This document shows, one piece after another, positions 35,415 to 45,767 of a stretch of DNA of 64,000 nt. The stretch is from Arachis hypogaea (taxonomy: Eukaryota; Streptophyta; Magnoliopsida; Fabales; Fabaceae). The stretch's first letter is position 1. The number at the start of each line of letters is the position of its first letter. The DNA lies in NCBI RefSeq assembly GCF_003086295.3, contig NC_092053.1:87605671-87669670 (forward strand), written 5' to 3'. The position numbers and the translations under genes were made by a program. Under the pieces are notes generated by a model that had not been told where the DNA came from, ran no database searches, and saw nothing but the letters and a program-made list of their open reading frames with translations.

Positions 35415-35519
35415 CTCTTCCCACCTTTGGTTATCCCATCCTTGGTGCACATCTTCATTGAAGTTCCCATTTCCTACAACATAGTTGTAATCACACTTAT
35501 AGCCAAAGTGAGAATTCAT
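35415..35519 (-). pseudogene. Element E unknown protein, N-terminal 35 codons
   Basis: Minus strand, ATG at 35519 (MNSHFGYKCDYNYVVGNGNF). The 35 codons end exactly at the solo LTR F insertion. Reading continues in the same phase at 21794, which supports one original ORF of about 634 codons. Confidence 0.65.
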
Positions 35520-35667
35520 AGTGAAAAGTGAAAATAAGAAACAAAAGCTAACAAGAAATAATGAAACAAAGTCCTAAAACTAGCAAAAACTAACAAGCAA
35601 TCCAAAAATCAAGCTATTCACAATATTCACATATATACAATAACCAATAACATAACACCATTGCAGA

Positions 35668-35685
35668 TCCCCGGCAACGGCGCCA
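35668..35685 (-). other. Primer binding site of E
   Basis: On the minus strand TGGCGCCGTTGCCGGGGA, 3 bases from the LTR start at 35689. Perfect match to the tRNA-Asp complement. 35520-35667 is a short noncoding leader. Confidence 0.92.
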
Positions 35686-35688
35686 TTT

Positions 35689-36749
35689 TGATGAACAAAC
35701 TTTTGTGTGGTTTAGAATTCTCAAATGAAATCTCGTTGCAATATAGTTTCTAAACCAACAATAGTCCTTTCATTCAAAAATTGTGTTTGTCACTAGTACA
35801 AACCCCTAAATTTATAAACTGAAGTATTGGAACCTCGGGTCGTTCTCCCTAGGAATTACAATAAAGTGTCTTGTTATTGGTTGTAGAGTATGTTTTGGGG
35901 TTTTTGGGATAAGAGGCATGAAAAGTAAATGGTAATGAAAATAAACTAACAATTAGAAAGGTCTTGGCAAGGTTTAGTGGTTAAGGATCACTAACCATAA
36001 CATGAGAATTGGCAAGGATCAACCCTATTAAGTCATCCTTTAACTAATAAAGGAAAGTCAAATGAGCTATGTCAATCCAAGTCCATAAGTCCTAGTTCTA
36101 CACCAAATCAATTAGTGAGATCTAAAGTTAATGGCTCCCAATCGTCAATCATTTGGACATTAGTAACTCAAGAGTTCCTAAGTTACCTTCCAAAGCCAAG
36201 AGTACTAAAATCTACTCTAAAATCTAACCAAGCATTTCATCAAACACTTGGAAGTCATAAAAGGAAAACATAGTAAATGACAAGAAATAGTAAAATCTAA
36301 CAACTCAAATTCACAATAAAAGACATCAAACATTAAAATGCATTAAAGAAAAGATCCAAATCTAACAAGAGTCATCATCACAAAAGAGACATAAAAGTCT
36401 AACACTACAAACTAAGAGAATCAAGAGTAGAAGCATGAAATTGTAAAGAAAACAAGATGAGAACATGAAATTAAAACTAGATCTAAGATGAAATTAACCT
36501 AAGAACCCTAATTCTAGAGAGAAGAGGGAGCTTCTCTCTCTAGAAACTAACCTACATGATGCTAAGTTACAAAAAATTGCTCCCTCCTTTGCCCAAGCTT
36601 GAATTCTGCATGAAATAGCATTAGAAATGAGTTGGGTTGGGTCCAAAGTGCTTCAAAAATTGCTGGGGGCGATTTTACTTTAGTGGGCCACAAGCAGCAT
36701 CGGCACGCACGTGCACATGGCGCGTGCACACCCCTGAACGTGAAGTAAT
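35689..36749 (-). repeat. Element E 5' LTR, left fragment
   Basis: Starts TGATGAACAA next to the PBS and is homologous to solo LTR F (CCTCGGGTCG, AAACCCCTAAA). G interrupts it after GTAAT (36745-36749). It resumes at 47938-47943. Confidence 0.85.
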
Positions 36750-37055
36750 TGATGCCAAGGCATCTTAGGCGAGTTTCACTAGCTTTTTTTTGTTAGTTTT
36801 AGTTGTTTTATTCACTTTCTTGAGCTTAAAGTAACCAAGAATGGTTAAATGAATAACAAAGCAATGAACCATCCAAACAGTATGATTTTTATGCAAATTT
36901 CATGAGTTTTTAGTTATATTACTTGAATGCTATGAATGGAAGATTCTCATGAAAATTTGCAAGACTTTGATGCAGTTGTTTGGATGATTTCAGGAAAGAA
37001 GAGGCTAGGCAAGGAAGCAACAAAAATCAATAAAGGAATCTTGAATATCACATGT

Positions 37056-37720
37056 GGAGTTTAAGTTCCAGTTTAAGCTTAAACTGGAACTTAAACGGCC
37101 AAAATCATGAAAGCTGAGGAAAGGGTGAAAGTGGCGTTTAACCTCCAGTTTAACCTTAAACTGGAAGTTAAACGCCAGAAATGGGAAATGCACCAGGGAG
37201 CCATTTCCACGTTTAAGCTCCAGTTTAACCTTAAACTGGAGCTTAAACGTGTTCGACCAAGTTTTCTCCTCCAGGGTTGCTTTCTCCATTTCTACGTTTA
37301 AGCTCCAGTTTAACCTTAAACTGGAGCTTAAACGTGTTCGACCTCCAGGGCTACCTTTCTCCGCTTCCACGTTTAAGCTCCAGTTTAACCTTAAACTGGA
37401 GCTTAAACGTGTTCGACCTCCAGGATGGCTTTCTCTATTTCCACGTTTAAGCTCCAGTTTAACCTTAAACTGGAGCTTAAACGTGTTCGACCTCCAGGGC
37501 TGCTTTTCCTATCTCCACGTTTAAGCTTCAGTTTAACCTTAAACTGAAGCTTAAACGTGTTCGACTACGTTACCCTCCAGGGCTGCCTTCTTCCATTTCC
37601 ACGTTTAAGCTTCAGTTTAACCTTAAACTGAAGCTTAAACGTGCTTCCACAAAAAGGCATCACTGGAAGTGTCTGGCGTTTAAGCTGCAGTTTAAGCTTA
37701 AACTGCAACTTAAACGCCAC
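37056..37720 (+). repeat. Palindrome array in G 5' LTR (nine units)
   Basis: Nine near-perfect inverted repeats built on GTTTAAGCTCCAGTTTAA, spaced about 75-85 bp. The unit at 37208-37251 has 21-bp arms and a CC loop. The units between 37208 and 37642 share the spacer text GTTCGAC...CTCCAGG. Stem variants (CTCC/GGAG, CTTC/GAAG, CTGC/GCA) change on both sides. Confidence 0.92.
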
Positions 37721-38041
37721 TATTGGAAAAGGTTTCCGGGCCAAAAATATTGCAGTTTAAGTTAGCTTTTGAGCACAAACATTAACTTAAACTTACTCTG
37801 GTATGAAACCCAATTGAATATCATGGTTTATGGGATTGGGCCTGAAGGATTGATGAGTCTGGAATTTCAATTTGTTGAGTCATGTGTCATTATTTGATTA
37901 TCACTAACTTGGCTCAATGAATGTTACAGAATGTGGATCAGCAGCCTCATCAAGATTATGGATCATAAACCCAAAGCAAAAGGAAAGCAGGGAGAGGCCT
38001 CAAAGCCCAAGAAACACAACAGAAGCTCAATATAGAAAGTG

Positions 38042-38050
38042 TATAAATAG
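38042..38050 (+). promoter_or_regulatory. Putative TATA box of G 5' LTR
   Basis: TATAAATAG in the context AAAGTG-TATAAATAG-GA, repeated at 46975-46983 in the 3' LTR and nearly identical to that of A. Confidence 0.6.
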
Positions 38051-39010
38051 GATAGAATTTAAGTTAGGAGAGAATTCTTTTACCTTTTCATTTTACTAGT
38101 TTTCATACCTTTGTGATTGAATTCAGAGCTATGACTCACTAAACCCCCTTTCATTGGGTTAGGGAGCTCTATTGTAATTCAATGAATCAATAATAGTTTA
38201 TCTTCTTCTTCAATCTTTTCTCTTGAATTTTGTTAGAAAGCTTCTCGATCTAATTCCATTGGGTAGTTGTCTTGGGAAAGAAACTACCCATAATTGGAAT
38301 CCTTCGGAACCTTGGGAAAGGAATGGAGGATTCATGCTAGAGAAGCTTTCTCACAGTGAATTGGATTGGGGTTTGGATGGATATTGTGACATGTAATCCT
38401 ACCAAATTGTGGTTCATGAAATTGTGTGGTATAATCAGTGATCGAGCATCATCTCTTCTTATGAACATTTAAACCAAGGGATTGGGAATTTGTTTGTTTT
38501 TAGAGAGAATTGGTGAGCCAAGGGATTGGGATCCAATCATATAAGATTGCCAAGCAAAATTTAATGAACGCATTGGTTGAGGAAGAGATAAACATGTTTT
38601 GATTCGGAGATCTCAATATCTCCTATAACCCAATGAATTCCCCATCTCCGATTTCCACTTTCTCTTTACATTCTGCAACTCAATTCATGCAATCACCCCC
38701 ATTCCCTTTTAATTTCAGCAATTTAGCTTCTGCTCTTTAATTCATGCAATTTAAGATTCCGCCATTTCAATTTCTTGCCATTTACGTTTCCCGCCAATTT
38801 TACATTCCGCAATCCTCATCTAATTCTTGATTCCGCTCAACTAGACACACTTCTAATCCGAATTGCTCATTCAACCAATCCTTGTGGGATTCGACCTCAC
38901 TCTATTGTGAGTTTTTACTTGACGATAACCGGTGCACTTGCCGGAAGGAATTTTGCCGATCGTGCAATTTCCTAAATCGTGGCATAACTAGTTTATGCGC
39001 ATCAAGTTTA

Positions 39011-39028
39011 TGGCGCCGTTGCCGGGGA
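39011..39028 (+). other. Primer binding site of G
   Basis: TGGCGCCGTTGCCGGGGA, perfect tRNA-Asp complement, 6 bases after the LTR. Confidence 0.93.
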
Positions 39029-39287
39029 TTGGTTTTCGATTGACAATTCTCAAATTGGAAGTTAACTAGATTGAGCATTTTTCTTGCTTTGTTAATTCAG
39101 TTCAAGTTACTTGTTGAATTCTTAATTTCTGCACTCTGTTACATGCTTTCTTTCTTTATGCCTTTAAATTCAAGCAACTAACTCACTGACTCACTAACTA
39201 TTTGAATTAATTCCTCAACTACTCTAACCATACTCTTCCATTAACCAAGAGTATTTCACTTGTTTGTTGCCTGTGCTGTGTTCTTGT

Positions 39288-41720
39288 ATGACAGGTAGGA
39301 GAGGAGAGACATCAACCCCTCCATATACCGAACCAGAGAGGACCCTTCATAGACTTAGAAGGGAAGCAAGAGGGAAGAGAATACTGAGAGAAGAGGAATC
39401 TGAAGGAGAATCTGAGGACAATTTTGAGGAAGCTTTAGATCTCAACATGGATAGAGAAGTTCACAACCATGAGAGGGATGATGGAAACAACGCCATTCCT
39501 GAGAGGAGGGTTCTTGGTTCATACATAAACCCAACCTCTGGGAATTGTGGTAGCAGCATTCAGAAACCAACCATTCAGGCCAACAATTTTGAGCTCAAAC
39601 CACAGCTAATATCACTTGTGGAGAATCATTGTTCATTTGATGGGAGTGCTAATGAAGACCCAAACCAACATCTCACAAAATTCCTGAGAATTTGCGACAC
39701 TGTGAAGTCTAATGGAGTCCAGGAAGATGCCTATAAACTGCTTTTGTTCCCATTTTCACTTAGGGACAAGGCAGCTAAGTGGCTGGAATCATTCCCAAGG
39801 GGGAGCCTAACAACCTGGGATGAGGTGGAATGCAAGTTTCTGGCACGTTTCTACCCCCCACAAAAGGTCAATAGGCTTCGATCTGAGGTTCAGACTTTTA
39901 GACAACAAGATGTGGAAACTCTCTACGAGGCATGGGAGAGGTTCAAGGATTTGACAAGGAAATGCCCACCAGACATGTTCCATGACTGGGTGCAATTGCA
40001 CATTTTCTATGATGGACTTTCTTATGAATCAAGGAAGGCTGTAGACCATTCATCAGGAGGTTCATTGAACAGGAAAAAGACTGTGGAAGAAGCCATTGAA
40101 GTGATTGAGACAGTGGCTGAGAATGAGTACTACTATGCATCAGAGAGACACAACACTAAGGGAGTCATGGAGCTGAACCATGTTGATACAATTCTAGCCC
40201 AAAACAAGGTGTTTGCCAAGCAACTAGCAGAGCTCACCAGGAAATTAGAAACAAAGCAAGTGGCTGCAATACACACACAAGATCAAGAGGAAGCAAGCAC
40301 TGAAGGAGGTGATTGGGAAGAGGCCAATTATGTAGGAAATCAACAAAGGCAACCATATGATCCACATTCCAACACTTACAACCCAGGCTGGAAAAACCAC
40401 CCAAACTTTGGGTGGGGAAACCAGCAAAACCAACATAACAAGTCCACATACCAAAACTCCAACCAAAGATCATATCAAGCCACACAAAACACTTACTCCC
40501 AACCATCATATCATGGCCAAAATAGTCAACCTACCCAACCTAATCCGAACCAACAATTTCAAGATCAATTGAACAGGATAGAAGGAAGGCTGGCAAACAT
40601 GGGTCAGGACGTAAGTGAGTTGAAAATCTTTAGGGATGATGTGAGATCTACCTTAAGGAACCATGGTGAAAGACTAAAGAGGATGGAGTCTCAAGTAGGA
40701 GAGCTATCTCAACAAGCCCCCAAGTCAACTGCAGTGTTCCCTAGTGACACGGAAAAGAATCCTAAAGGGGAACAAAAGGGAGTGAGATGGGAAGACTGCA
40801 AGGCCATCACCATATTGAAGGAAGTCTCAGAAGAAGAAGGAATCAGACCCTCAGAACAGGAGCCAGAAATCTTGAAGGAAGGTTTGGAAGAAGCTAAGCA
40901 GGAAAGTGAAACTGATCAAGCCAAGGAACTGCAAAAAGGCACGATGGAAACATACCAACCAAAAGCACCATTTCCTCAGAGGTTAGGAGGAGGCGAAAAA
41001 GGGAAAACCTATTCAAGGTTTTTAGAGACATTTAAGTCTCTCCATATCAATATTCCCTTTCTTGAGATTCTCCAGCAGATGCCTACACATATCAAGTATT
41101 TAAAGGAATTGTTGAGCAAGAAAAGAGTTTTGAAGGGAGGACAAACGGTAACAATGAACAAAGAATACAGTGCCCTCATCAAGAAGGACACAGTCTCTAA
41201 GAAAACAGACCCAGGAAGTTTTCATATCCCCTGCATCATAGGGGAAACAAAAATTGACAGAGGATTCTGTGATCTAGGAGCTAGCATAAATGTGATGCCT
41301 CTAACTCTTATGAAGAGGCTACAACTGAATGAGGTGAGATCCACTGATGTAATCATACAACTGGCTGACAAAACTCAGAAGCAAGCTGAAGGGGTAGTTG
41401 AGAATGTGCTGGTGAAAGTGGGAGATTATTACTTCCCCACAGACTTTGTCATTTTGGACATGGAGGAAAGCTACTTACACCCTATCATTCTGGGCAGGCC
41501 ATTTCTAGCCACTACTAGAGCGCTCATAGATGTAGAACAAGGAGAGCTAATTCTGAGAATACATGATGAACAGCTCATTTTCAAAGTTTTCAAACCTGCA
41601 TCTGAGCCTGAACCAGAACCTGAAAAGCCTAAGGATGATAGTAGCCATCTGTGTTTGGAGGAAAGTAATCCAGCAGCTGAAACTCTAAAACAGTCCTTGG
41701 AAGGCAAACAAGAGTTGTAA
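39288..41720 (+). CDS. gag: Element G gag-protease
   Basis: An open frame of 810 codons. I chose ATG 39288 (MTGRRGETSTPPY) because D starts at the same place in its gag and A has the matching ATG-ACA; an open stretch reaches slightly further 5' without an ATG. Order: basic N-terminus LRREARGKR; retrotransposon gag core (LLLFPFSLRDKAAKWLESF, TLYEAWERFKDLTRKCP, DHSSGGS; residues about 130-270); Asn/Gln-rich linker (about 365-420); coiled-coil-like stretch; protease with CDLGASINVMPLTLMKRL (about residue 660) and GRPFLATTRALIDVEQGE. It ends in a Glu/Pro-rich tail and TAA. Lacks RT. Likely makes structural protein for particles. Confidence 0.92.
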   Translation: MTGRRGETSTPPYTEPERTLHRLRREARGKRILREEESEGESEDNFEEALDLNMDREVHNHERDDGNNAIPERRVLGSYINPTSGNCGSSIQKPTIQANNFELKPQLISLVENHCSFDGSANEDPNQHLTKFLRICDTVKSNGVQEDAYKLLLFPFSLRDKAAKWLESFPRGSLTTWDEVECKFLARFYPPQKVNRLRSEVQTFRQQDVETLYEAWERFKDLTRKCPPDMFHDWVQLHIFYDGLSYESRKAVDHSSGGSLNRKKTVEEAIEVIETVAENEYYYASERHNTKGVMELNHVDTILAQNKVFAKQLAELTRKLETKQVAAIHTQDQEEASTEGGDWEEANYVGNQQRQPYDPHSNTYNPGWKNHPNFGWGNQQNQHNKSTYQNSNQRSYQATQNTYSQPSYHGQNSQPTQPNPNQQFQDQLNRIEGRLANMGQDVSELKIFRDDVRSTLRNHGERLKRMESQVGELSQQAPKSTAVFPSDTEKNPKGEQKGVRWEDCKAITILKEVSEEEGIRPSEQEPEILKEGLEEAKQESETDQAKELQKGTMETYQPKAPFPQRLGGGEKGKTYSRFLETFKSLHINIPFLEILQQMPTHIKYLKELLSKKRVLKGGQTVTMNKEYSALIKKDTVSKKTDPGSFHIPCIIGETKIDRGFCDLGASINVMPLTLMKRLQLNEVRSTDVIIQLADKTQKQAEGVVENVLVKVGDYYFPTDFVILDMEESYLHPIILGRPFLATTRALIDVEQGELILRIHDEQLIFKVFKPASEPEPEPEKPKDDSSHLCLEESNPAAETLKQSLEGKQEL

Positions 41721-42062
41721 GAGTTAAAGCCACAAGAATCAATGGAAACAAATCAGAAGGATCCTCCTGGCATAAGGGTCAATGGAGAAATCCTCAAGAG
41801 AAAGGGAAGAATGGTAGGGAAATTGCCAAGAGGGTGGAGAAACAAGAAAATTCCCACTGAAGGTTTTTCTCCGGGAGATAAAGTGATATCAAGTCATTAT
41901 CTGCCAATCCCACCTAGCCTCAAAACCATTCCTTCCCAGCTCCCTCAAGTGTTCACAATCAGGAAAGTTCTTTCTATGGAACATTTAGAAGTCATGAAGG
42001 AATCAAATGGGGACGTTCTCATAGTGAGAGGAGAAGACATCAAGCACTACAATCCACCCTAA
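41721..42062 (+). CDS. Element G short frame after the gag-protease stop, resembling the integrase C-terminus
   Basis: Same frame as gag-protease, separated only by TAA at 41718. It has an ATG at 41742 and stops at 42060. FSPGDKVISSHY and VRGEDIKHYNPP sit where pol of A and B has [14 protein letters not shown] and the final KHYLGG. It is therefore read as the diverged 3' tail of pol, with RT, RNase H and integrase core lost between. Whether it is translated, by readthrough or from its own ATG, cannot be seen. Confidence 0.55.
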   Translation, partial: ELKPQESMETNQKDPPGIRVNGEILKRKGRMVGKLPRGWRNKKIPTEGFSPGDKVISSHYLPIPPSLKTIPSQLPQVFTIRKVLSMEHLEVMKESNGDVLIVRGEDIKHYNPP

Positions 42063-42074
42063 CAAGGGACAACC

Positions 42075-42121
42075 GTCAAGCTAGTGACGTTAAAGAAGCG
42101 CTTCATGGGAGGCAACCCATG
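42075..42121 (+). promoter_or_regulatory. Element G post-pol two-hairpin module
   Basis: GTCAA-GCTA-GTGAC, then AAGCGCTT, then CATGGG-AGGCAA-CCCATG. It begins 12 bases after the stop at 42060-42062. Confidence 0.6.
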
Positions 42122-43169
42122 TTTTAGTATCCTTACTCTTTATTGTTTTGCTTTACATCTAATAAAGCATGGTTCTTATGCATGAACTTGAATCCTCAGG
42201 ACAACTGTTGATAAAGTGCACTAAACATTGCATGTAAATTACAATTGGTCTCTAAGTTTGGTATGCCTGAAGGCACTCCCAAATCTTATTCAAATTGTAT
42301 TCAATCTTTCATTCAAGGTGCACGACCAAACATTAAGTTTGGTGTTCCTTTTGAACACAGTTAATGAAAAGCAAGAAGTTCCTCTGGATTTAGAAATTCA
42401 TGACAAGTATACCATTTGCATGTTTTAATACTTTGATTTCAATTACTTTAGGTAGTAAAATTGTTTAGGATCAAAGCGCCAAAGTGACTAGGATTTATTA
42501 GAATTATGCACATTCATTAAGGACAACCAACATGGATTTCATGTCATCAGGAGACATTACCAAACACTAAGTTTGGTGTCCAGTAATAAGTGTGCATACA
42601 TACAAAGGTCACGGCTATAAGCTCAGGAAGTCAATCATTGATTTACAATTCAAAAAGAAGGAAAAACATGTACAAGTACTATTCATTATTCACATGACCG
42701 AAAAAAATGATAGCAAATTTGTTTGTTTGTGCAGGTACAAAAGGGAAGATAAGAATGGAGGAAAAAGACAAGGGGGAGGTACGGTGCTTGGTCAAAAAGG
42801 AAGTTCACAAGTCTTTGAAACTAGCACATGGGAAAAGGAAGTTCTGCATGAAAAGATAGCTACATGTACAACCTAATGCACTCAAAATACTTCCAAGAAA
42901 ATGAAAAGCAATTCGTCCTTCTCCCTAATTCATATATTTACCATCAGGCCACCCTTCACAAATCACCCTAGCCGTCCATTTTTCACTTACGGGCACTATA
43001 AAGAACCACTTGGGGAACGAGTTCCACACCACCAAATCTCCTTCATGCACATTTTCTTTCATCATAGCATAACTATCTCTTGCCGAAAACAGCCTCACCA
43101 CACTTCCAACAACACTTCTTGCTTCACCTTGTCAACTTTAGCTTGTCACTTACCAAAACTAAAGAACCA
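42122..43169 (+). other. Element G spacer between pol tail and third ORF
   Basis: No convincing gene. It has TAAGTTTGGT motifs at about 42255, 42332 and 42564. The last two lie in small hairpins of the ACCAAAC...GTTTGGT kind. Confidence 0.55.
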
Positions 43170-44699
43170 ATGGCAGCCTCATCTAGCCACAAAAGAAGAA
43201 AAGACAAGCAGCCAATGGAGGAGAACAGGGAATTCGATGCATGGAGATACAAATCAGTTTTCCATGAGATTCAAGCCGAATGGATGAGACCTAAAACGGT
43301 ACTAGCTGAGGTTCCCTTTGACCTTGAAAAGGATGAGTTCCCAGGTGTTTGGGAGAAGATCAAAAAGAGGAAGTGGGAGCTCCTGACTAAGCCAATCACT
43401 AAAATCAACATCAACCTAGTGAAAGAGTTTTATGCAAATGCAGTGAGGGAGGATTCAACCGTGAAACCCACATACAAAAGCTATGTGAGAGGGGTGGAAG
43501 TTGACTTCAGCCCCAAGGCAATCATGAAAACTCTTGGCCTGAAAAACATACGTTTCAGCCAAGCAAGTTATGAGGAAAGGATGATAGGAGAACCTGACTA
43601 TACGACTATTGCAGAAGACCTTTGTGCCATCAGAGCTGAATGGGTGAGAAAAACAAGAGGGGCTCCAAGAGTCTTGAGAAGGGGAGACCTAACACCTGAA
43701 GCTAAAGGGTGGTATGCAATAGTTAGGAGATCCATCCTACCCACTGCAAACTCTTCAGAAATAGTCCCTAAAAGAGCCATCTTGCTACATTGCATTATGG
43801 TGGGAGGGGAGATCAAAGTTCATAAACTCATTGCTGAACAGATACAAGAGCTTAGTGAGAAAAGTGACCCTAAATCCTGGCTCCACTTCCCTAGCACCAT
43901 CATTAGACTATGCATCGATGCCCAAGTACCACTTGAAGATGAAAGACCGAATTGGCTATATCCTGGATTGGCCATAACTGCGTACAGAATGACTCTTGGC
44001 CCAATTGCTCCAAGACATACAAAAAGAAGAAATGAAGAAGGGCAACAAGCAGAAGCAGAGCAAGAAGCAGAGCAAGAAGGACAAGAAGGAGAGGACGGAG
44101 AAGAAGAGCAAGAAGAGCAAGGAATTCCAGAAAGAAGACAACAAATTCCCAGAGACCCCATGGATATGAGCAGAATGCAGGAAATCATAGAAGGAATGTC
44201 TCAACAATACATGAGGTCTCAGGAGAGACAAGAGGACTTTCACCTAAAAATGATGGATATGCAAAGGAACTTTGAATCAAGATTCTTAGATCTGCAAAGG
44301 GAACAGAATTTACAATTACAGGAATCCTTCAGCCACATATGCCAACACCAAGATGCCAATGTCTTGGCAATCAAGGAAGCCACCACTTTACAGAATGCAA
44401 GATACTCAGTTCAAGCTGATTACAACATCAGTTCGCAAATCAAGCTTAACTACATAGGGGAACATTTACACAAGATGGACCCAGCATTCCCAGCTTTTGA
44501 TGAGTATTTCAAAGGGAGGAAAGAAGGAGAAATAAACAAGGCAATGATCCTTGAAAAAGGAGTGGAAGAAACAATGAAAAAGGCTGGATTCTGGAAAAAG
44601 CTCATAAGAAAAGACAAAGGAAGTACAAGTGGTCAAAAAGGGGTAGGAAGCAAGAAGAAGCAGGATCCCAAGAATCAAGAAGAACCAAGCAATAAATGA
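43170..44699 (+). CDS. Element G third ORF: putative plant transposon protein domain
   Basis: 509 codons, no stops. ATG 43170 (MAASSSHKRRKDKQ) is chosen because the basic N-terminus matches MAPKGKQPTSRGKK of C; the open frame continues a little upstream. Residues about 20-285 form the globular domain (FPGVWEKIKKRKWELLTKP, FYANAVRED, YVRGVEVDFSP, WYAIVRRSILPTANSSEIV, LLHCIMVGGEIKVHKLIAEQ). Then comes a Glu/Gln-rich stretch (about 290-330), a long coiled-coil-like region with Met/Gln/Arg, and a Lys-rich tail. It has no signal peptide and no membrane helix. Position is env-like, between pol and the 3' LTR, but function is unknown. Its integrity beside two nearly identical LTRs fits a recent active copy. 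Confidence 0.82.
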   Translation: MAASSSHKRRKDKQPMEENREFDAWRYKSVFHEIQAEWMRPKTVLAEVPFDLEKDEFPGVWEKIKKRKWELLTKPITKININLVKEFYANAVREDSTVKPTYKSYVRGVEVDFSPKAIMKTLGLKNIRFSQASYEERMIGEPDYTTIAEDLCAIRAEWVRKTRGAPRVLRRGDLTPEAKGWYAIVRRSILPTANSSEIVPKRAILLHCIMVGGEIKVHKLIAEQIQELSEKSDPKSWLHFPSTIIRLCIDAQVPLEDERPNWLYPGLAITAYRMTLGPIAPRHTKRRNEEGQQAEAEQEAEQEGQEGEDGEEEQEEQGIPERRQQIPRDPMDMSRMQEIIEGMSQQYMRSQERQEDFHLKMMDMQRNFESRFLDLQREQNLQLQESFSHICQHQDANVLAIKEATTLQNARYSVQADYNISSQIKLNYIGEHLHKMDPAFPAFDEYFKGRKEGEINKAMILEKGVEETMKKAGFWKKLIRKDKGSTSGQKGVGSKKKQDPKNQEEPSNK

Positions 44700-45730
44700 G
44701 AGGTGGTCTCGTTCCTTAATAATCAAATGATAATTGGTGAATTGTCTTTATGAGCTTTCTTTCATTATAAGTCATTTAAGTTTTTAATGTGAAGTTTCTA
44801 GTATGTTTGTCTGTTTATTGCTTTGAATAAAGTGAATGCCTAGATGTTTGGATATAACTTCACCTTCTTAAACAAATGCTTGCCATGCTTGTTCTGTTTC
44901 CAAAAATAAAAGAAAAGTTTGAACAAAAGTAACTTGGCTCAATTAGTGACAAATCAAGTAGAATTAAGTGGTGGTATGCATGCTTGATTGTTTAGTCAGA
45001 TCACTGGAAATAGAGTGTAGAATTATCATTTTTTGTGTAGAAATTGAAAACTGTCTATGGGTCTTGATGAATAAATGTCTTTGGCCATGAAAAAGAAAGA
45101 AAAAGAAGAAGAAAAAGCCACTGAAAAAGGGCAACCAAAAAGCAAAAAAAAAAAATTGAGAAAATAAGCTAGGCATCAATGGTTTGAACTTCTGAGACAA
45201 ATGCCTGTGGTGTTTATGTATTAAGGATATGCTTGGATGAATAGGTTCTGAGGAGTGTTTCAACACTTGGTAATTTGGGTTAACTAACCCGGGATTATCA
45301 ACCAAAAATCCATTATCAAGAGCAACCTAAATGCAAAACATTTAGTCACACAAAGAGGTGCTGGGCACCAATGTCTCAAGAAGAAATGTGAACTAAAATG
45401 CCTGGAGTGGATATGTGTAGTGCACTGATAAGAAAAAGAAAATGCCAAAGGCTTGTGCAACACATGACACTAAGCAAACAAGGAGAAAAGGAGCTCTAAG
45501 AAAAAGAAAAGAAAAACAAAGAAGAGAAAAGTGCCAAGGACATAAGAATAACAAGAGGCCATAGCAGTGTTTGATGGATGCAATGAAAAAGTGATAATCT
45601 TACCTGATAAGAATGAAAAAGTGATGCTGCAACTTTCTGCATAAAACCCTTCTGATGAACTTCAAGTGCTTACTAATATAGCCAATGTAATTGCTTTCTG
45701 TTTCATACTTTCTTCTCAAATAACTCAGGA
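44700..45730 (+). other. Element G 3' noncoding region
   Basis: Noncoding, A-rich, with purine runs (about 45080-45150 and 45490-45540). Its text is shared with the 3' region of A (49900-50345 and 57299-57730). Confidence 0.6.
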
Positions 45731-45767
45731 CTTGCTTAGGGACAAGCAAGTATTAAGTTTGGTGTTG
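45731..45767 (+). promoter_or_regulatory. Element G pre-LTR hairpin and polypurine-tract substitute
   Basis: CTTGCTT-AGGGAC-AAGCAAG (45731-45750), then TATTAAGTTTGGTGTTG directly against the 3' LTR. Confidence 0.6.

Larger units (their letters stand above)
36750..39004 (+). repeat. Element G 5' LTR
   Basis: 2,255 bp, TGATGCCAAGG...GCGCATCA. It carries a nine-unit palindrome array (about 37056-37720) and a U5 hairpin CTCAC-TCTATT-GTGAG at 38896-38911. Confidence 0.95.

Noticed and set aside
37005..37524. Small ORFs on both strands with repeated FKLQFNLKLELKR-like peptides
   Set aside because: They are translations of the palindrome array in the LTR of G. The same ORFs on both strands are expected from inverted repeats.
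43170..44699. Envelope protein call for the third ORF
   Set aside because: Position is right, but there is no signal peptide, membrane helix or glycoprotein-like features in the intact copy.
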